A stretch of 64,000 nucleotides of DNA from Blautia sp. OF03-15BH (GCF_003463065.1 NZ_QSCM01000001.1:580536-644535); one strand, 5' to 3'; shown: positions 1 to 8,783, counted from the stretch's first letter. Notes: generated by a model from the letters alone, not told the origin. Numbers and translations are program-made.

Positions 1-1963
1 CCTCAATGCCGTACTCCCGGCTGACCGAACGGATGTAGCTGATCCCTGCCATAGCAGATTCCTTCATCACGTCTCCCAGCTGACCGGTGAGCAGAAGTTC
101 ACCTTTTCCGGGCATGATATTGACCTCGATCTCCAGGGTATCACCACCGACGCTGGTCCAGGCCAGACCACGGACGATACCGATATCATCTTCTTCATTC
201 AGACGGTTGACCGTATAACGCTCCTTGCCGAGATAGCTTTTCAGGCCGGTTTCTGTCACACGGATGCTTTCTTTGCCATCCTCCAGAAACTCTCTGGCTG
301 CTTTCCGGCAGATCTCTCCGATCTTCCGCTCCAGATTCCGGACACCGGCCTCTCTGGTATAAGAGGAAATGAGCTTTTTCATTGCTTTGTCCGAAATGGA
401 AAAATCATAGTCGGTAAGACCGTTTTTCTCAATCTGTTTCTCCAAAAGATGCTCTTTTGCAATGTGCAGTTTTTCATTTTCCGTATAACTGGATACTTCA
501 ATAAGTTCCATACGATCCAGAAGCGGCCGCGGAATGGTCTGTACATCATTGGCCGTGGCAAGGAAAAGAACCTCAGAAAGATCAATGGGAAGCTCCACAT
601 AATGATCCCGGAACTTATTGTTCTGTTCGGAATCCAGAACCTCCAGAAGGGCAGATGAGGTATCCCCCTTGTAATCACTGCTCACCTTGTCGATCTCATC
701 AAGAAGCATCAGCGGATTTTTCACTCCTGCCTGCTTCATGCCATTGACGATACGGCCCGGCATAGCTCCTATGTAGGTTCTTCTGTGACCGCGGATCTCT
801 GCCTCGTCACGGACACCGCCCAGACAGATCCGGACATATTTTTTATTCAGTGCTCTGGCGATCGAACGGGCGATGGACGTTTTACCGGTTCCCGGAGGAC
901 CCACCAGACAGATGATCGGGCTGTCACCTTTTTTGGTCAGGGTGCGGACAGCCAGAAATTCCAGGACTCGTTCCTTGACCTTCTCCAGACCGTAATGATC
1001 CTCCTCCAGAATCTCTCTGGCGTTGGAAAGATCCATATTGTCCCTGGATTCTTTGTCCCAGGGAAGCTCCAGAAGTGTCTCGATATAACCACGGATCACA
1101 GAACTTTCGGCAGAATTGTTTCCGGCATTTTTAAAGCGTTCGATTTCTTTTTCGATGCGCTCTTTTACCTCAGCTGAAGCTTCCAGCTTTTCTGTTTCCG
1201 CTTTAAAATGCTCTGCTTCGGCTCCTGTGGTATCTTCTCCCAGTTCCTCACGGATCACTTTCAGCTGCTCCCGGAGAATGTATTCTCTCTGATTTTTGTC
1301 AATGCGGGCTTTGACCTTCTCCTGGATCTCCGTCTTAATGTTCATGACCTGGATCTCATTTTCCAGAAGAACAGAAAGCTGCTCAAAACGCTCGGTCAGA
1401 TCCACTGCTTCCAGAAGCTTCTGTTTTTCCTCATAAAACACAGGAATGTTCACAGCGATCTGATCCACCATTTTCTGAAGATCGGTCTGTTCCATGATCT
1501 GAAGCGCCGTTTCCCGGCTGATCTTACTGTTCGCCTGACAATAATCCTGAAAAATGGTCCGCAGAGTCTGAACCATAGCCTCCTGGTTTTTCTCATCAGG
1601 AAGTGCCAGTTCTTCTTCCGAAAAAGTGGCGGCATCTGCCACAAGACAGCCGTCCGCCACATCCAGATCCATCACTTCCACCCGTTCCAGACCTTCCGCA
1701 AGCACACGGAAAATATTCTGTGGCAGCTTCATGATCTGCTTTACGGTCACCAGGGTACCGATCTTATAAAGATCTTTCATTCCCGGATCCTGTGTTTCCG
1801 GAGATTTCTGGGTCAAAACTACCAGCCTCTGGTCACGGAGCATGGCAGCTTCCACCGCTTTGACTGATTTCTCCCGGCTGATGTCAAAATGTGTGATCAT
1901 GGAAGGCAGGATCGTCATTCCACGAAGAGCTACAACCGGTATGTTTTTGATCAGTTCACTCAT
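1..1963 (-). CDS. lon: ATP-dependent protease Lon, C-terminus cut by window edge
   Basis: Cytoplasmic AAA+ serine protease that degrades misfolded and regulatory proteins. About 654 residues are visible: an N-terminal substrate domain (MSELIKNIPVVALRGM...), a helical linker, and an AAA+ module with Walker A GPPGTGKT near residue 353 and Walker B LMLLDEIDK. The frame stays open to base 2, so the rest of the protease domain with the Ser-Lys dyad lies outside the window. The ATG overlaps the clpX stop (ATGA), so it is translationally coupled and last in the tig-clpP-clpX-lon run. Recognised from family sequence; identity is secure. Confidence 0.96.
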   Translation of the reverse strand, partial: MSELIKNIPVVALRGMTILPSMITHFDISREKSVKAVEAAMLRDQRLVVLTQKSPETQDPGMKDLYKIGTLVTVKQIMKLPQNIFRVLAEGLERVEVMDLDVADGCLVADAATFSEEELALPDEKNQEAMVQTLRTIFQDYCQANSKISRETALQIMEQTDLQKMVDQIAVNIPVFYEEKQKLLEAVDLTERFEQLSVLLENEIQVMNIKTEIQEKVKARIDKNQREYILREQLKVIREELGEDTTGAEAEHFKAETEKLEASAEVKERIEKEIERFKNAGNNSAESSVIRGYIETLLELPWDKESRDNMDLSNAREILEEDHYGLEKVKERVLEFLAVRTLTKKGDSPIICLVGPPGTGKTSIARSIARALNKKYVRICLGGVRDEAEIRGHRRTYIGAMPGRIVNGMKQAGVKNPLMLLDEIDKVSSDYKGDTSSALLEVLDSEQNNKFRDHYVELPIDLSEVLFLATANDVQTIPRPLLDRMELIEVSSYTENEKLHIAKEHLLEKQIEKNGLTDYDFSISDKAMKKLISSYTREAGVRNLERKIGEICRKAAREFLEDGKESIRVTETGLKSYLGKERYTVNRLNEEDDIGIVRGLAWTSVGGDTLEIEVNIMPGKGELLLTGQLGDVMKESAMAGISYIRSVSREYGIE

Positions 1964-3273
1964 GCAGTTTCCTCAATCTCTTTATCTTTTTTGCTTTTTT
2001 TCGTTTTTGTGGAAGGCAGCTTGCTGTCATCGCTGTACATCAGCACCGGTTCGCCGCTTCCGTCAATCACATCCTTCGTGATCAGACAACTCTCTACATT
2101 CTCATCGGAAGGCAGCGTGTACATGATATCCAGCATGGCCTTTTCCATAATGGCACGGAGGCCTCTGGCTCCTGTCTTTCGCTCAAGCGTCTTATCTGCC
2201 ACTTCCTCAACCGCATCATCTGCAAAGGAAAGCTCCACGCCATCCATCTCAAAAAGCTTCTGATACTGCTTGATGATGGAGTTTTTCGGCTCTTTCAGGA
2301 TACGGATCAGTGCATCCCGATCCAGCTGATCCAGAGAAACCACCATCGGCACACGGCCGATGATCTCAGGGATCATTCCGAATTTTACGAAATCCTGCGG
2401 AAGGACCTGGCGCAGGATCTCACCTACGTTATGACCTCTCTTATCGTTGATCGCAGAATTAAAACCGATCTCCTTCTGATCCAGACGTGCCTCGATGACC
2501 TTTTCCATACCCTCAAAAGCTCCGCCGCAGATGAAAAGGATATTGGTGGTATCGATCTGAAGAAGCTCCTGATGCGGATGCTTTCTTCCACCCTGTGGCG
2601 GCACGGAAGCTACTGTACCTTCCAGGATCTTCAGCAATGCCTGCTGTACGCCCTCACCGGACACATCACGCGTGATGGATGCGTTTTCTGATTTTCTCGT
2701 GATCTTGTCAAACTCATCGATATAAACGATTCCGTACTCGGCCCGCTTGATATCATAGTCTGCAGCCTGGATCAGCTTCAGGAGGATATTCTCCACATCC
2801 TCACCCACATATCCGGCTTCCGTCAGAGTGGTCGCATCTGCAATGGCAAAGGGTACATTCAGCATTTTTGCCAGGGTCTGAGCCAGCAGAGTCTTACCTG
2901 AACCGGTAGGTCCCAGCATCAGGATGTTACTCTTCTGCAGCTCCACCCCGTCCACACGTTTGCCAACGGTGATTCTTTTATAATGATTATAAACAGCCAC
3001 AGCCAGGGCTTTTTTTGCTTCCTCCTGACCAATGACATAATCATCCAGAAAAGCAGTGATCTCCTTGGGCTTCATCAGATTGATGCCGCTCTGTTTCTCA
3101 TCCTGCTCATAATATTCATCCAGTTCTTCATCCATGATCTCTGCGCAGATCTCAATACACTCGTCGCAGATATAGACGCCTTCCGGACCGGCGATGAGTT
3201 TTCTCACCTGATCCTCTGATTTATTACAAAAAGAACATCTTACTTTGTTATGTTCTCCATATTTTCCTGCCAT
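1960..3273 (-). CDS. clpX: ATP-dependent Clp protease ATP-binding subunit ClpX
   Basis: Hexameric AAA+ unfoldase that feeds substrates to ClpP. The 437 residues match the usual family length. An N-terminal C4 zinc-binding domain has Cys13, Cys16, Cys36 and Cys39. Walker A is GPTGSGKT at 121-128, the pore loop GYVG at 154-157, and Walker B VYIDEFDK near 183-190. The IDEFDK variant keeps the catalytic Asp-Glu pair. It lies 101 bp after clpP and overlaps lon by 4 bp. The start follows a GGTGGAAATTCT-type weak ribosome-binding site after the clpP-clpX spacer hairpin. Confidence 0.97.
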   Translation of the reverse strand: MAGKYGEHNKVRCSFCNKSEDQVRKLIAGPEGVYICDECIEICAEIMDEELDEYYEQDEKQSGINLMKPKEITAFLDDYVIGQEEAKKALAVAVYNHYKRITVGKRVDGVELQKSNILMLGPTGSGKTLLAQTLAKMLNVPFAIADATTLTEAGYVGEDVENILLKLIQAADYDIKRAEYGIVYIDEFDKITRKSENASITRDVSGEGVQQALLKILEGTVASVPPQGGRKHPHQELLQIDTTNILFICGGAFEGMEKVIEARLDQKEIGFNSAINDKRGHNVGEILRQVLPQDFVKFGMIPEIIGRVPMVVSLDQLDRDALIRILKEPKNSIIKQYQKLFEMDGVELSFADDAVEEVADKTLERKTGARGLRAIMEKAMLDIMYTLPSDENVESCLITKDVIDGSGEPVLMYSDDSKLPSTKTKKSKKDKEIEETA

Positions 3274-3332
3274 AGAATTTCCACCTCATACCTACTGTTA
3301 AGCAGTTTTCTTCAAAACTTATCAACGAACAT

Positions 3333-3363
3333 GAGGGGATGTTGCTGAACGTAACATCCCCTC
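3333..3363 (-). other. Hairpin in the clpP-clpX spacer
   Basis: A perfect 11-bp stem (GAGGGGATGTT / AACATCCCCTC) with a 9-nt loop lies between clpP and clpX. No T-run follows, so it does not look like an intrinsic terminator. It may set a processing or decay boundary in the polycistronic mRNA; that role is inference. Confidence 0.6.
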
Positions 3364-3374
3364 ACGCTTATCTT

Positions 3375-3956
3375 TTAGTGATTTGTGATAACACTGTCGA
3401 TGAGACCGTATGCTTTGGCCTCTTCTGCACTCATGTAGTTATCACGCTCGGTATCCACCTCGATGACGCTAAGCGGCTGGCCGGTATTGGCTGCCAGATG
3501 CTCATTCAGCCTTTTCCTTGTGGCGATGATGTGATCAGATACGATCTTGATATCTGTCGCCTGCCCCTGCGCTCCGCCTGAGGGCTGGTGAATCATGATC
3601 TCTGCATTGGGCAGAGCAAACCGTTTGCCCTTGGTGCCGCCTGCCAGGAGAAATGCTCCCATGCTGGCTGCCATACCAAGGCAGATGGTTGACACGTCGC
3701 ATTTGATATAACGCATCGTGTCATAAATTGCCAGTCCTGCTGAAACAGAGCCGCCAGGACTGTTGATATACAAATGAATATCCTTTCCAGGATCCTCCGC
3801 TTCCAGGAACAGAAGCTGGGCAACGATCAGGTTGGCACTGACGTCCGTAACCTCCTCGCCCAGGAAAATGATTCTGTCCTTCAGAAGTCTGGAATAAATG
3901 TCGTAGCTTCTCTCGCCGCGGCTGGTCTGTTCAATGACATAAGGTACTAAGCTCAT
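3375..3956 (-). CDS. clpP: ATP-dependent Clp protease proteolytic subunit ClpP
   Basis: Tetradecameric serine peptidase that pairs with ClpX. The 193 residues are the standard size. The catalytic triad is visible: Ser98 in GMAASMGAF, His123 in MIHQPSGG and Asp172 in TERDNYMS. It lies 44 bp after tig and reads with clpX and lon as one unit. The ATG (MSLVPYVIEQT) follows AAAGGAGATT. Identity is secure. Confidence 0.97.
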   Translation of the reverse strand: MSLVPYVIEQTSRGERSYDIYSRLLKDRIIFLGEEVTDVSANLIVAQLLFLEAEDPGKDIHLYINSPGGSVSAGLAIYDTMRYIKCDVSTICLGMAASMGAFLLAGGTKGKRFALPNAEIMIHQPSGGAQGQATDIKIVSDHIIATRKRLNEHLAANTGQPLSVIEVDTERDNYMSAEEAKAYGLIDSVITNH

Positions 3957-4000
3957 TTCGAAGAATCTCCTTTCCGGGAACTTCCGCAGGCAGATGTCTC

Positions 4001-5287
4001 TTACGCCTCTTTTGCAGCGTCTGCGATCAGATCTGCAGCAGCCTGTACAGCCAGGTCTTTCTTCATCTGATCTTTCTCGGACTCGCCGATCAGGTCTTTC
4101 AGCTTCTCGACTTCCATCTTGTAAGCCTCAGCCATCTTTGCGATCTCCTCATCTACCTTCTCATCGGAAATTTCGATGTTTTCTGCTTTTGCTACAGCCT
4201 CAAGAACCAGGCTGTTCTGAATACGTTTCAGAGCTTCCGGTTTCATCTGGTCATGCATTTTCTTTACATCCATGCCGGTGAACTGGAAGTACTGCTCCAG
4301 GGAAAGACCCTGAGACTGCATTCTTCTTGCGAAGTCCTCCATCATGCTCTGAACCTGGGTGTCGATCATGGCATCCGGGATCTCCATGGTGGCATTCTCT
4401 ACTGCTTTCTCGATTGCCTGAGCCTCTTTCTTTGCTCTTGCTGCTTTCTCTTTCTTCTCGGTCAGTTTCTTCTTGATATCCTCTTTGTACTCAGCAAGGG
4501 TCTCAAACTCGGAAACTTCGCTTGCAAACTCGTCATCTGCTTCCGGAAGCTCTTTTACAGAGATTGCATTTACTTTGCATTTGAATACGGCTTCTTTTCC
4601 TGCAAGGCTCTTCTCATGATAGTCCTCCGGGAAAGTAACGGTAACGTCTTTCTCCTCACCAATCTTGGTGCCGATCAGCTGATCCTCAAAGCCCGGGATG
4701 AAGCTTCCGGAACCGATGGTCAGAGTATAGTTCTCAGCTTTGCCGCCCTCGAAAGGAACACCGTCTACGGAACCGTCAAAGTCAAGCTTGATGATGTCTC
4801 CGTTCTCAACTGCTCTGTCATCTACATCGATGGTTCTGGAGTTGTTCTCTCTCTCCTTGTCAACCTCTTTGTTGATGTCTTCCTCAGTTACCTCAACATC
4901 GCTCTTCTCAACCTCTACGCCTTTGTACTCGCCAAGGGTAACTTCCGGTTTTACAGCAACTTCTGCGGTAAAGATGAAGGGTTTTCCAGCTTCGATCTGA
5001 GTCACATTGATCTCCGGACGGGAAACGATCTCAAGATCGCAGTCCTTCAGAGCCTCTGCATATGCAGTCGGGATCAGATCGTTGGCAGCATCTTCATAGA
5101 AAACGCCTGTGCCATACATTTTCTCGATCAGTTTACGCGGTGCTTTACCTTTACGGAAGCCCGGGATATTGATTTTTCCTCTGGCTTTCAGATATACTTT
5201 CTGAATTGCTTTTTCAAAGTCCTCGGCAGAAGCCTCGATGGTCAGCTTCGCCATGTTTTTTTCCAGTTTTTCAACCTGTAAACTCAT
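4001..5287 (-). CDS. tig: Trigger factor (ribosome-associated chaperone / peptidyl-prolyl isomerase)
   Basis: Binds at the ribosomal exit tunnel and helps nascent chains fold. The 428 residues are the normal length. The N-terminal ribosome-binding signature GFRKGKAPRKL is near residues 43-53, an FKBP-type PPIase domain covers roughly 150-245, and an alpha-helical C-terminal chaperone domain follows. The start is set by AGGAGG (5299-5304) 11 bp upstream of ATG. It is the first gene of the tig-clpP-clpX-lon run. Confidence 0.97.
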   Translation of the reverse strand: MSLQVEKLEKNMAKLTIEASAEDFEKAIQKVYLKARGKINIPGFRKGKAPRKLIEKMYGTGVFYEDAANDLIPTAYAEALKDCDLEIVSRPEINVTQIEAGKPFIFTAEVAVKPEVTLGEYKGVEVEKSDVEVTEEDINKEVDKERENNSRTIDVDDRAVENGDIIKLDFDGSVDGVPFEGGKAENYTLTIGSGSFIPGFEDQLIGTKIGEEKDVTVTFPEDYHEKSLAGKEAVFKCKVNAISVKELPEADDEFASEVSEFETLAEYKEDIKKKLTEKKEKAARAKKEAQAIEKAVENATMEIPDAMIDTQVQSMMEDFARRMQSQGLSLEQYFQFTGMDVKKMHDQMKPEALKRIQNSLVLEAVAKAENIEISDEKVDEEIAKMAEAYKMEVEKLKDLIGESEKDQMKKDLAVQAAADLIADAAKEA

Positions 5288-5455
5288 GGTGTGTTTTTCC
5301 TCCTAAGTTTCTATGTTTTTCGCAGTCCCGGGCAATCCGCCCAAGCCATACGGCCAGGTCTGCATGATTATGGGGTTCCGCACCTGCGGTTTTCCCCCTG
5401 CTCTGTGCCATGGTGCTGATTTGACAGACTTCTCCATACTTACAGTCATTTTAAT

Positions 5456-5484
5456 ACTATAGCACAAGTGAAAAGAAAAAGCCA
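5456..5484 (-). promoter_or_regulatory. Probable extended -10 promoter of the tig operon
   Basis: On the minus strand TGCTATAGT (5456-5464) is an extended -10 element; the -35 position 17 bp upstream is weak (TGGCTT). The start point would be about 160 nt before tig. The leader contains a short CCGCA/TGCGG hairpin. The motif is seen; promoter activity is inference. Confidence 0.4.
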
Positions 5485-5493
5485 CTCTTTTTT

Positions 5494-6330
5494 TCAAAAA
5501 ATGGGCTGCTCCGCTCCAAAACCGGGCAGTTCATATCTGTCAGAGAATCCGGAATCCTGTACCTTTTGCCGGAGAACGGCATAAAGTTCCGCCTCCGTTG
5601 CAGACATGTAAGGATTTACCCAGAAAATCCCTGCCAGGCCACAGGTGCAGGCGGAAAGGATGAACCAGGGGATAAAGGAAAGATTCAGAACAAACATGTC
5701 CATCTTTTCATTCATGGTCATCTCCCGGCTCAGTTCAAAGACCCGTGACATGGAAAGTCCCGGATTTTCAGCCAGAATATAGGGGATCATCTTATATTCA
5801 TAGGATTTTACAATGCCCGGGATCACAAAAAGAAGTCCCCAGAGAAAGATCTTCACATTCATCACGAACATGATCAGCACGACATTCCAGAACTCTTTCT
5901 GGCGGAAAGCATAAAACACTTCCCCTATGCCGCTACTCGTTTCCCTGGCCTGCATGAAGAAACGGCTGGAGCCCACCTGGATGGGATTGCCAACTAAAAC
6001 ACCAAAGGCAAAACCAAAAAGCACCATGGTCACGCCAATGCCAAGGATCACCACGCCAAAGCCCATACCTGCGATCCGTGCCAGAATATTCTGCGGCTGT
6101 CTTGCATTTTCAAAGATCAGATCCGTCGCAGAGCCTACCATATTTCCACCGTTGTCCTGGATGCTGTTATACGTAGTTTCCTGAACCTGGCCTCTGCCGG
6201 AACTGCCGCCGGAAAAGCTTCCTGTAAGGATACCTGTGATCAGAGCCACCACAACCGCCGACCAGAAGCAGCCCCGAAGAACATTTTTGGCCCGTTCTTT
6301 TAAATCGATCCGGTTCCACATTGCCTTCAT
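5494..6330 (-). CDS. DUF975-family integral membrane protein
   Basis: 278 residues with several hydrophobic segments (about 20-40, 85-115, 150-180, 205-230). The opening MKAMWNRIDLKERAKNVLRG and the SSRFF and PGIVKSYEYKMIPYILAENP stretches fit the DUF975 family of Firmicutes, whose function is not known. AAGGAGG lies 7 bp before ATG. It starts 12 bp after the DJ-1 gene, so the two are probably co-transcribed. The family assignment is from memory of its conserved central motif; no function is proposed. Confidence 0.8.
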   Translation of the reverse strand: MKAMWNRIDLKERAKNVLRGCFWSAVVVALITGILTGSFSGGSSGRGQVQETTYNSIQDNGGNMVGSATDLIFENARQPQNILARIAGMGFGVVILGIGVTMVLFGFAFGVLVGNPIQVGSSRFFMQARETSSGIGEVFYAFRQKEFWNVVLIMFVMNVKIFLWGLLFVIPGIVKSYEYKMIPYILAENPGLSMSRVFELSREMTMNEKMDMFVLNLSFIPWFILSACTCGLAGIFWVNPYMSATEAELYAVLRQKVQDSGFSDRYELPGFGAEQPIF

Positions 6331-6342
6331 CGTATTCCCTCC

Positions 6343-6894
6343 TTATGCCTGATAAACAATACTCTTTGCGATCCTCTCTGCCGTTTCTTTTCCACTCAGT
6401 TCTTCTATGAGACGGAGTGCAAACGGAATGGCGGTTCCAAGACCTCTGGAAGTCGTGATGTTTCCATCTGTCACGACAGGCTCTGCTGTCACTTCCGCAC
6501 CGGTCAGGCCTTCCTCCATTCCCGGATAGCAGATGGCCTTTCTTCCATTTAATAAACCGAGTTTTCCAAAAACAGTAGGTGCCGCACAGATGGCTGCGAT
6601 ACGACCGTTTTCTTCTGCCGCCTTCAGGAGAAGCTCCCTAAGTTTTTCACAGTCTCCCAGATGCAGGGTTCCCGGCATGCCGCCCGGAAGCACCAGCAGA
6701 TCTTCAACGGTCGGATGTACGTCACCGATCAGCGTATCTGCCACCACAGGGATCCTGTGAGAACCGATGATCTCTTCTCTTCCCATGACAGAAACGGTGA
6801 TCGTCTCGATCTCTGCCCTTCTTAAAAGATCTACTACGGTAAGACCTTCAATCTCTTCGAATCCGTCTGCCAGAAATACGTATGCTTTACTCAT
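6343..6894 (-). CDS. DJ-1/PfpI family protein
   Basis: 183 residues with the flavodoxin-like fold of the DJ-1/ThiJ/YajL group. The conserved Glu14 (GFEEIE) and nucleophilic Cys103 in AAICAAPTVFG are both present, as is LPGGMPG near 69-75. Members act as deglycases, chaperones or glyoxalases; which one applies here cannot be told. AAGGAGG precedes ATG. First gene of a two-gene unit with the DUF975 protein. Confidence 0.9.
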   Translation of the reverse strand: MSKAYVFLADGFEEIEGLTVVDLLRRAEIETITVSVMGREEIIGSHRIPVVADTLIGDVHPTVEDLLVLPGGMPGTLHLGDCEKLRELLLKAAEENGRIAAICAAPTVFGKLGLLNGRKAICYPGMEEGLTGAEVTAEPVVTDGNITTSRGLGTAIPFALRLIEELSGKETAERIAKSIVYQA

Positions 6895-6995
6895 ATTTTT
6901 CCTCCTTGTCCGGAAGACTTACGGCTTTTTCTGTCTTTATTCTCAGAAAAACCTTAAATCTTCTCCAATGTCCCTGTCTATCGTTGTCACCGCTT

Positions 6996-7024
6996 ATCTT
7001 AGCAAATCTCTGCCTGCGATACAA
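6996..7024 (-). promoter_or_regulatory. Promoter of the DJ-1/DUF975 unit
   Basis: Minus-strand -35 TTGTAT, 17-bp spacer and -10 TAAGAT, about 100 bp upstream of the DJ-1 start. Good sigma-A match by eye. Confidence 0.55.
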
Positions 7025-7080
7025 GTGATTTACAAGATTTTTCATTTATGGTAAACTTCCTCGTAAAAGGAGGTTTGTCT

Positions 7081-7542
7081 ATGGAAATCGAACGCAAATA
7101 CCTGATCCGCGAACTACCGGAACATCTGGAGCGCTATACTTACCATGAAATCGAGCAGGCGTATCTTTGTACCGCTCCGGTGGTCCGCATCCGCCGTCAG
7201 GACGACCGCTATATCCTGACCTATAAATCCAGTGGCATGATGGCTCATGAGGAATACAATCTGCCCCTTACACAGGAAGCCTACGAACACCTGAAAACCA
7301 AAGCCGACGGCAATGTCATCACCAAACGGCGCTATCTCATTCCTCTGGATGACATTCTTACCATTGAACTGGATCTTTTCTCCGGAGCCTTTGAAGGCAT
7401 GATCCTGGCAGAAGTGGAATTTCCCACGGAAGAAGCTGCCAATACCTTCACTCCGCCCGACTGGTTCACGGAAGATGTCACCTTTAAAAAAGAATACCAC
7501 AACAGTTACTTAAGTTCTGTTGACCTGTCAAAAAAAGGATGA
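7081..7542 (+). CDS. CYTH domain protein (triphosphate tunnel metalloenzyme family)
   Basis: 153 residues beginning MEIERKYLI, the ExExK metal-triphosphate motif at residues 2-6. Alternating basic and acidic beta-strand motifs follow (VVRIRRQDDRYILTYKSSG; TKRRYLIPL; IELDLFSGAFEGMILAEVEF). CYTH enzymes hydrolyse inorganic triphosphate or related substrates, or act as adenylate cyclases; short single-domain forms are usually triphosphatases. AGGAGG lies 7 bp before this ATG, so the upstream in-frame ATG at 7048 is rejected. The stop lies inside the terminator stem. Confidence 0.88.
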   Translation: MEIERKYLIRELPEHLERYTYHEIEQAYLCTAPVVRIRRQDDRYILTYKSSGMMAHEEYNLPLTQEAYEHLKTKADGNVITKRRYLIPLDDILTIELDLFSGAFEGMILAEVEFPTEEAANTFTPPDWFTEDVTFKKEYHNSYLSSVDLSKKG

Positions 7543-7563
7543 GCCCCAGGCTCATCCTTTTTT
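7531..7563. terminator. Bidirectional intrinsic terminator
   Basis: Stem GGATGAGCC / GGCTCATCC with a 3-nt loop, A-run on the left and T-run on the right. It serves both the CYTH gene (+) and the convergent small gene (-), and overlaps the stop codons of both. Confidence 0.9.
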
Positions 7564-7758
7564 ATACTCCAGTATATTCTTTAAAATCACTTCGGAATCC
7601 TGTCCGGACATTCCACTGGCTTTTTCCTTCCGGAATTCTCTTTCGATACGATCCGCCTTCCACTGCTCCCACTTTCTGCAGCAGCCTGCCAGAAAACGCA
7701 CCGGTCTTCTGGGACTGTCCCCGTATTTCATTCCAAAATTAAAAACAGATGCTTTCAT
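7552..7758 (-). CDS. Small hypothetical protein (68 aa)
   Basis: Not recognised. A basic protein, MKASVFNFGMKYGD... with a Cys-Cys pair and a C-terminal amphipathic segment rich in Lys/Glu. The start at 7758 is chosen because AGGAGGG lies 8 bp upstream; a longer in-frame start at 7806 lacks a site. It has its own promoter (7825-7854) and shares a terminator with the CYTH gene. Its promoter overlaps a palindrome that is repeated near the divergent XRE gene. Confidence 0.6.
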   Translation of the reverse strand: MKASVFNFGMKYGDSPRRPVRFLAGCCRKWEQWKADRIEREFRKEKASGMSGQDSEVILKNILEYKKG

Positions 7759-7824
7759 TCTCTTTCCCTCCTGAAACAGACAGGCAGATGCCTGTTTTAA
7801 AACCACAGTTAATATACCACGTTT

Positions 7825-7854
7825 ATTATACCATTTTCAGCTAGTATTTTGCAA
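7825..7854 (-). promoter_or_regulatory. Promoter of the 68-aa gene
   Basis: Minus-strand -35 TTGCAA, 18-bp spacer, -10 TATAAT. The -35 overlaps the palindrome at 7851-7865. Confidence 0.6.
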
Positions 7855-7895
7855 CATTTTGTTGCATCGTTCTTATTTTTGTTTCATTTTGTTAC
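7851..7895. promoter_or_regulatory. Two related 15-bp operator-like sites
   Basis: GCAACATTTTGTTGC (7851-7865, perfect inverted repeat) and GTTTCATTTTGTTAC (7881-7895) share CATTTTGTT and sit 30 bp apart, about three helical turns. They lie between the promoter of the 68-aa gene and that of the XRE regulator, where an autoregulatory site would be expected. Binding is inference. Confidence 0.45.
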
Positions 7896-8024
7896 ACGCC
7901 GTTTTTTAACGCGGCAGACATTGTTATAATGAAAAATACGATTTCAGAGGAAAAATATTACGCCTTACCCTCTGTTTTTCGCTCTATTTTTTCAAAGATA
8001 AACGACTGTAACCGGGAGGCTTTC

Positions 8025-8378
8025 ATGAACAATCAGATCCTGTTTGAAAGACTGCGTGATCTTCGTGAACGAAATCATTACACGCAGGCCTTTGTCAGCT
8101 CAAAACTGAATATCGGCCGGGCAACCTATTCCAACTATGAGCGCGGCAAACGTACGCCTTCCCTGGATGTGATCATGGACCTTGCACATTTCTATGATGT
8201 CCCTTTCACCTATTTTCTCAATACGGAGAATCTGGAAGAGATTGCGGTCTCAAAAGAGCCACTCGTTCTTCCGCTCACTTCACCGGAGCAGAAACTGATG
8301 GATACCTACCGTTCTCTGCCCCAGGATCGCAGGGAACAGCTTCTTTCATTCGCTGTTTTTCTCCAAAATCAACCCTGA
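8025..8378 (+). CDS. XRE-family helix-turn-helix transcriptional regulator
   Basis: 117 residues. A Cro/CI-type HTH occupies about 6-60, with NIGRATYSNYERGKRTPSLD as the recognition-helix region and FYDVPFTYFL at its end. The C-terminal half is short and has no enzymatic motif, so it is probably for oligomerisation. The start at 8025 follows GGGAGG; an in-frame ATG at 7929 overlaps the -10 TATAAT (7925-7930) and is rejected. Divergent from the 68-aa gene, with shared operator-like sites between them. Confidence 0.85.
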   Translation: MNNQILFERLRDLRERNHYTQAFVSSKLNIGRATYSNYERGKRTPSLDVIMDLAHFYDVPFTYFLNTENLEEIAVSKEPLVLPLTSPEQKLMDTYRSLPQDRREQLLSFAVFLQNQP

Positions 8379-8490
8379 TTTTCTCTCTTTTTTTCTATTA
8401 TAACTCTTTTTCCTTATTTTGCAAATCATTTTTATGCTATTATATAATTGATATTTGTTCCATTTTTATTTTCCAGATACTACACTTATG

Positions 8491-8708
8491 ATAGTATGAT
8501 GCTGCCAGGGGCAAAAAGTCAAAAAGCCGTTCATGCTTGCATGATAAGGCTTTTGAACTTGGAACCCACCAAACATAAAAAAGCAGCGATTTACGCAGTA
8601 AATCAGCGGATTTTGAATGTTTGGCAAATTGCGGGAGCTGCTTTGCAGCGGAGCAATTCGTAAGCATCCGTGGAGGCAAAAGACCTTTTGCCCCCAACAT
8701 CATAGTAT
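8491..8708. repeat. 218-bp multi-arm palindromic element (family C, full copy)
   Basis: Fills most of the 405-bp gap between the two XRE genes. Imperfect terminal inverted repeats (8491-8520 against 8682-8708, sharing GGGGCAAAA and ATGATG) enclose three hairpins. Arm 1: CAAAAAGCC / GGCTTTTG with inner CATGC-TT-GCATG (8532-8543). Arm 2: CCAAACAT / ATGTTTGG (8569-8624) with inner GATTTAC-gca-GTAAATC. Arm 3: AATTGC / GCAATT (8627-8658) with inner GCTGC-ttt-GCAGC. No coding sequence is credible. A short relative lies between rpoB and rpoC. Confidence 0.75.
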
Positions 8709-8783
8709 TACTCTGCGAGAAGCCGCAGCTTCATGCGCCTCTTTGCAGGATATGAATTTCCAAAACAGAAAGGCGGACAACAC

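Noticed and set aside
4253..5281. 342-codon frame antisense to tig
   Set aside because: Shadow frame; no ribosome-binding site; Leu/Ser/Phe-rich product.
5303..5497. 64-codon reading frame on the minus strand between DUF975 and tig
   Set aside because: No ribosome-binding site, covers the promoter region and leader of tig, and the sequence is not protein-like.
7929..8024. Longer start for the XRE regulator
   Set aside because: The ATG overlaps the -10 element; GGGAGG precedes the internal ATG at 8025.
8440..8703. Reading frames on both strands over 8440-8703
   Set aside because: They fall on the palindromic family C element and lack ribosome-binding sites.
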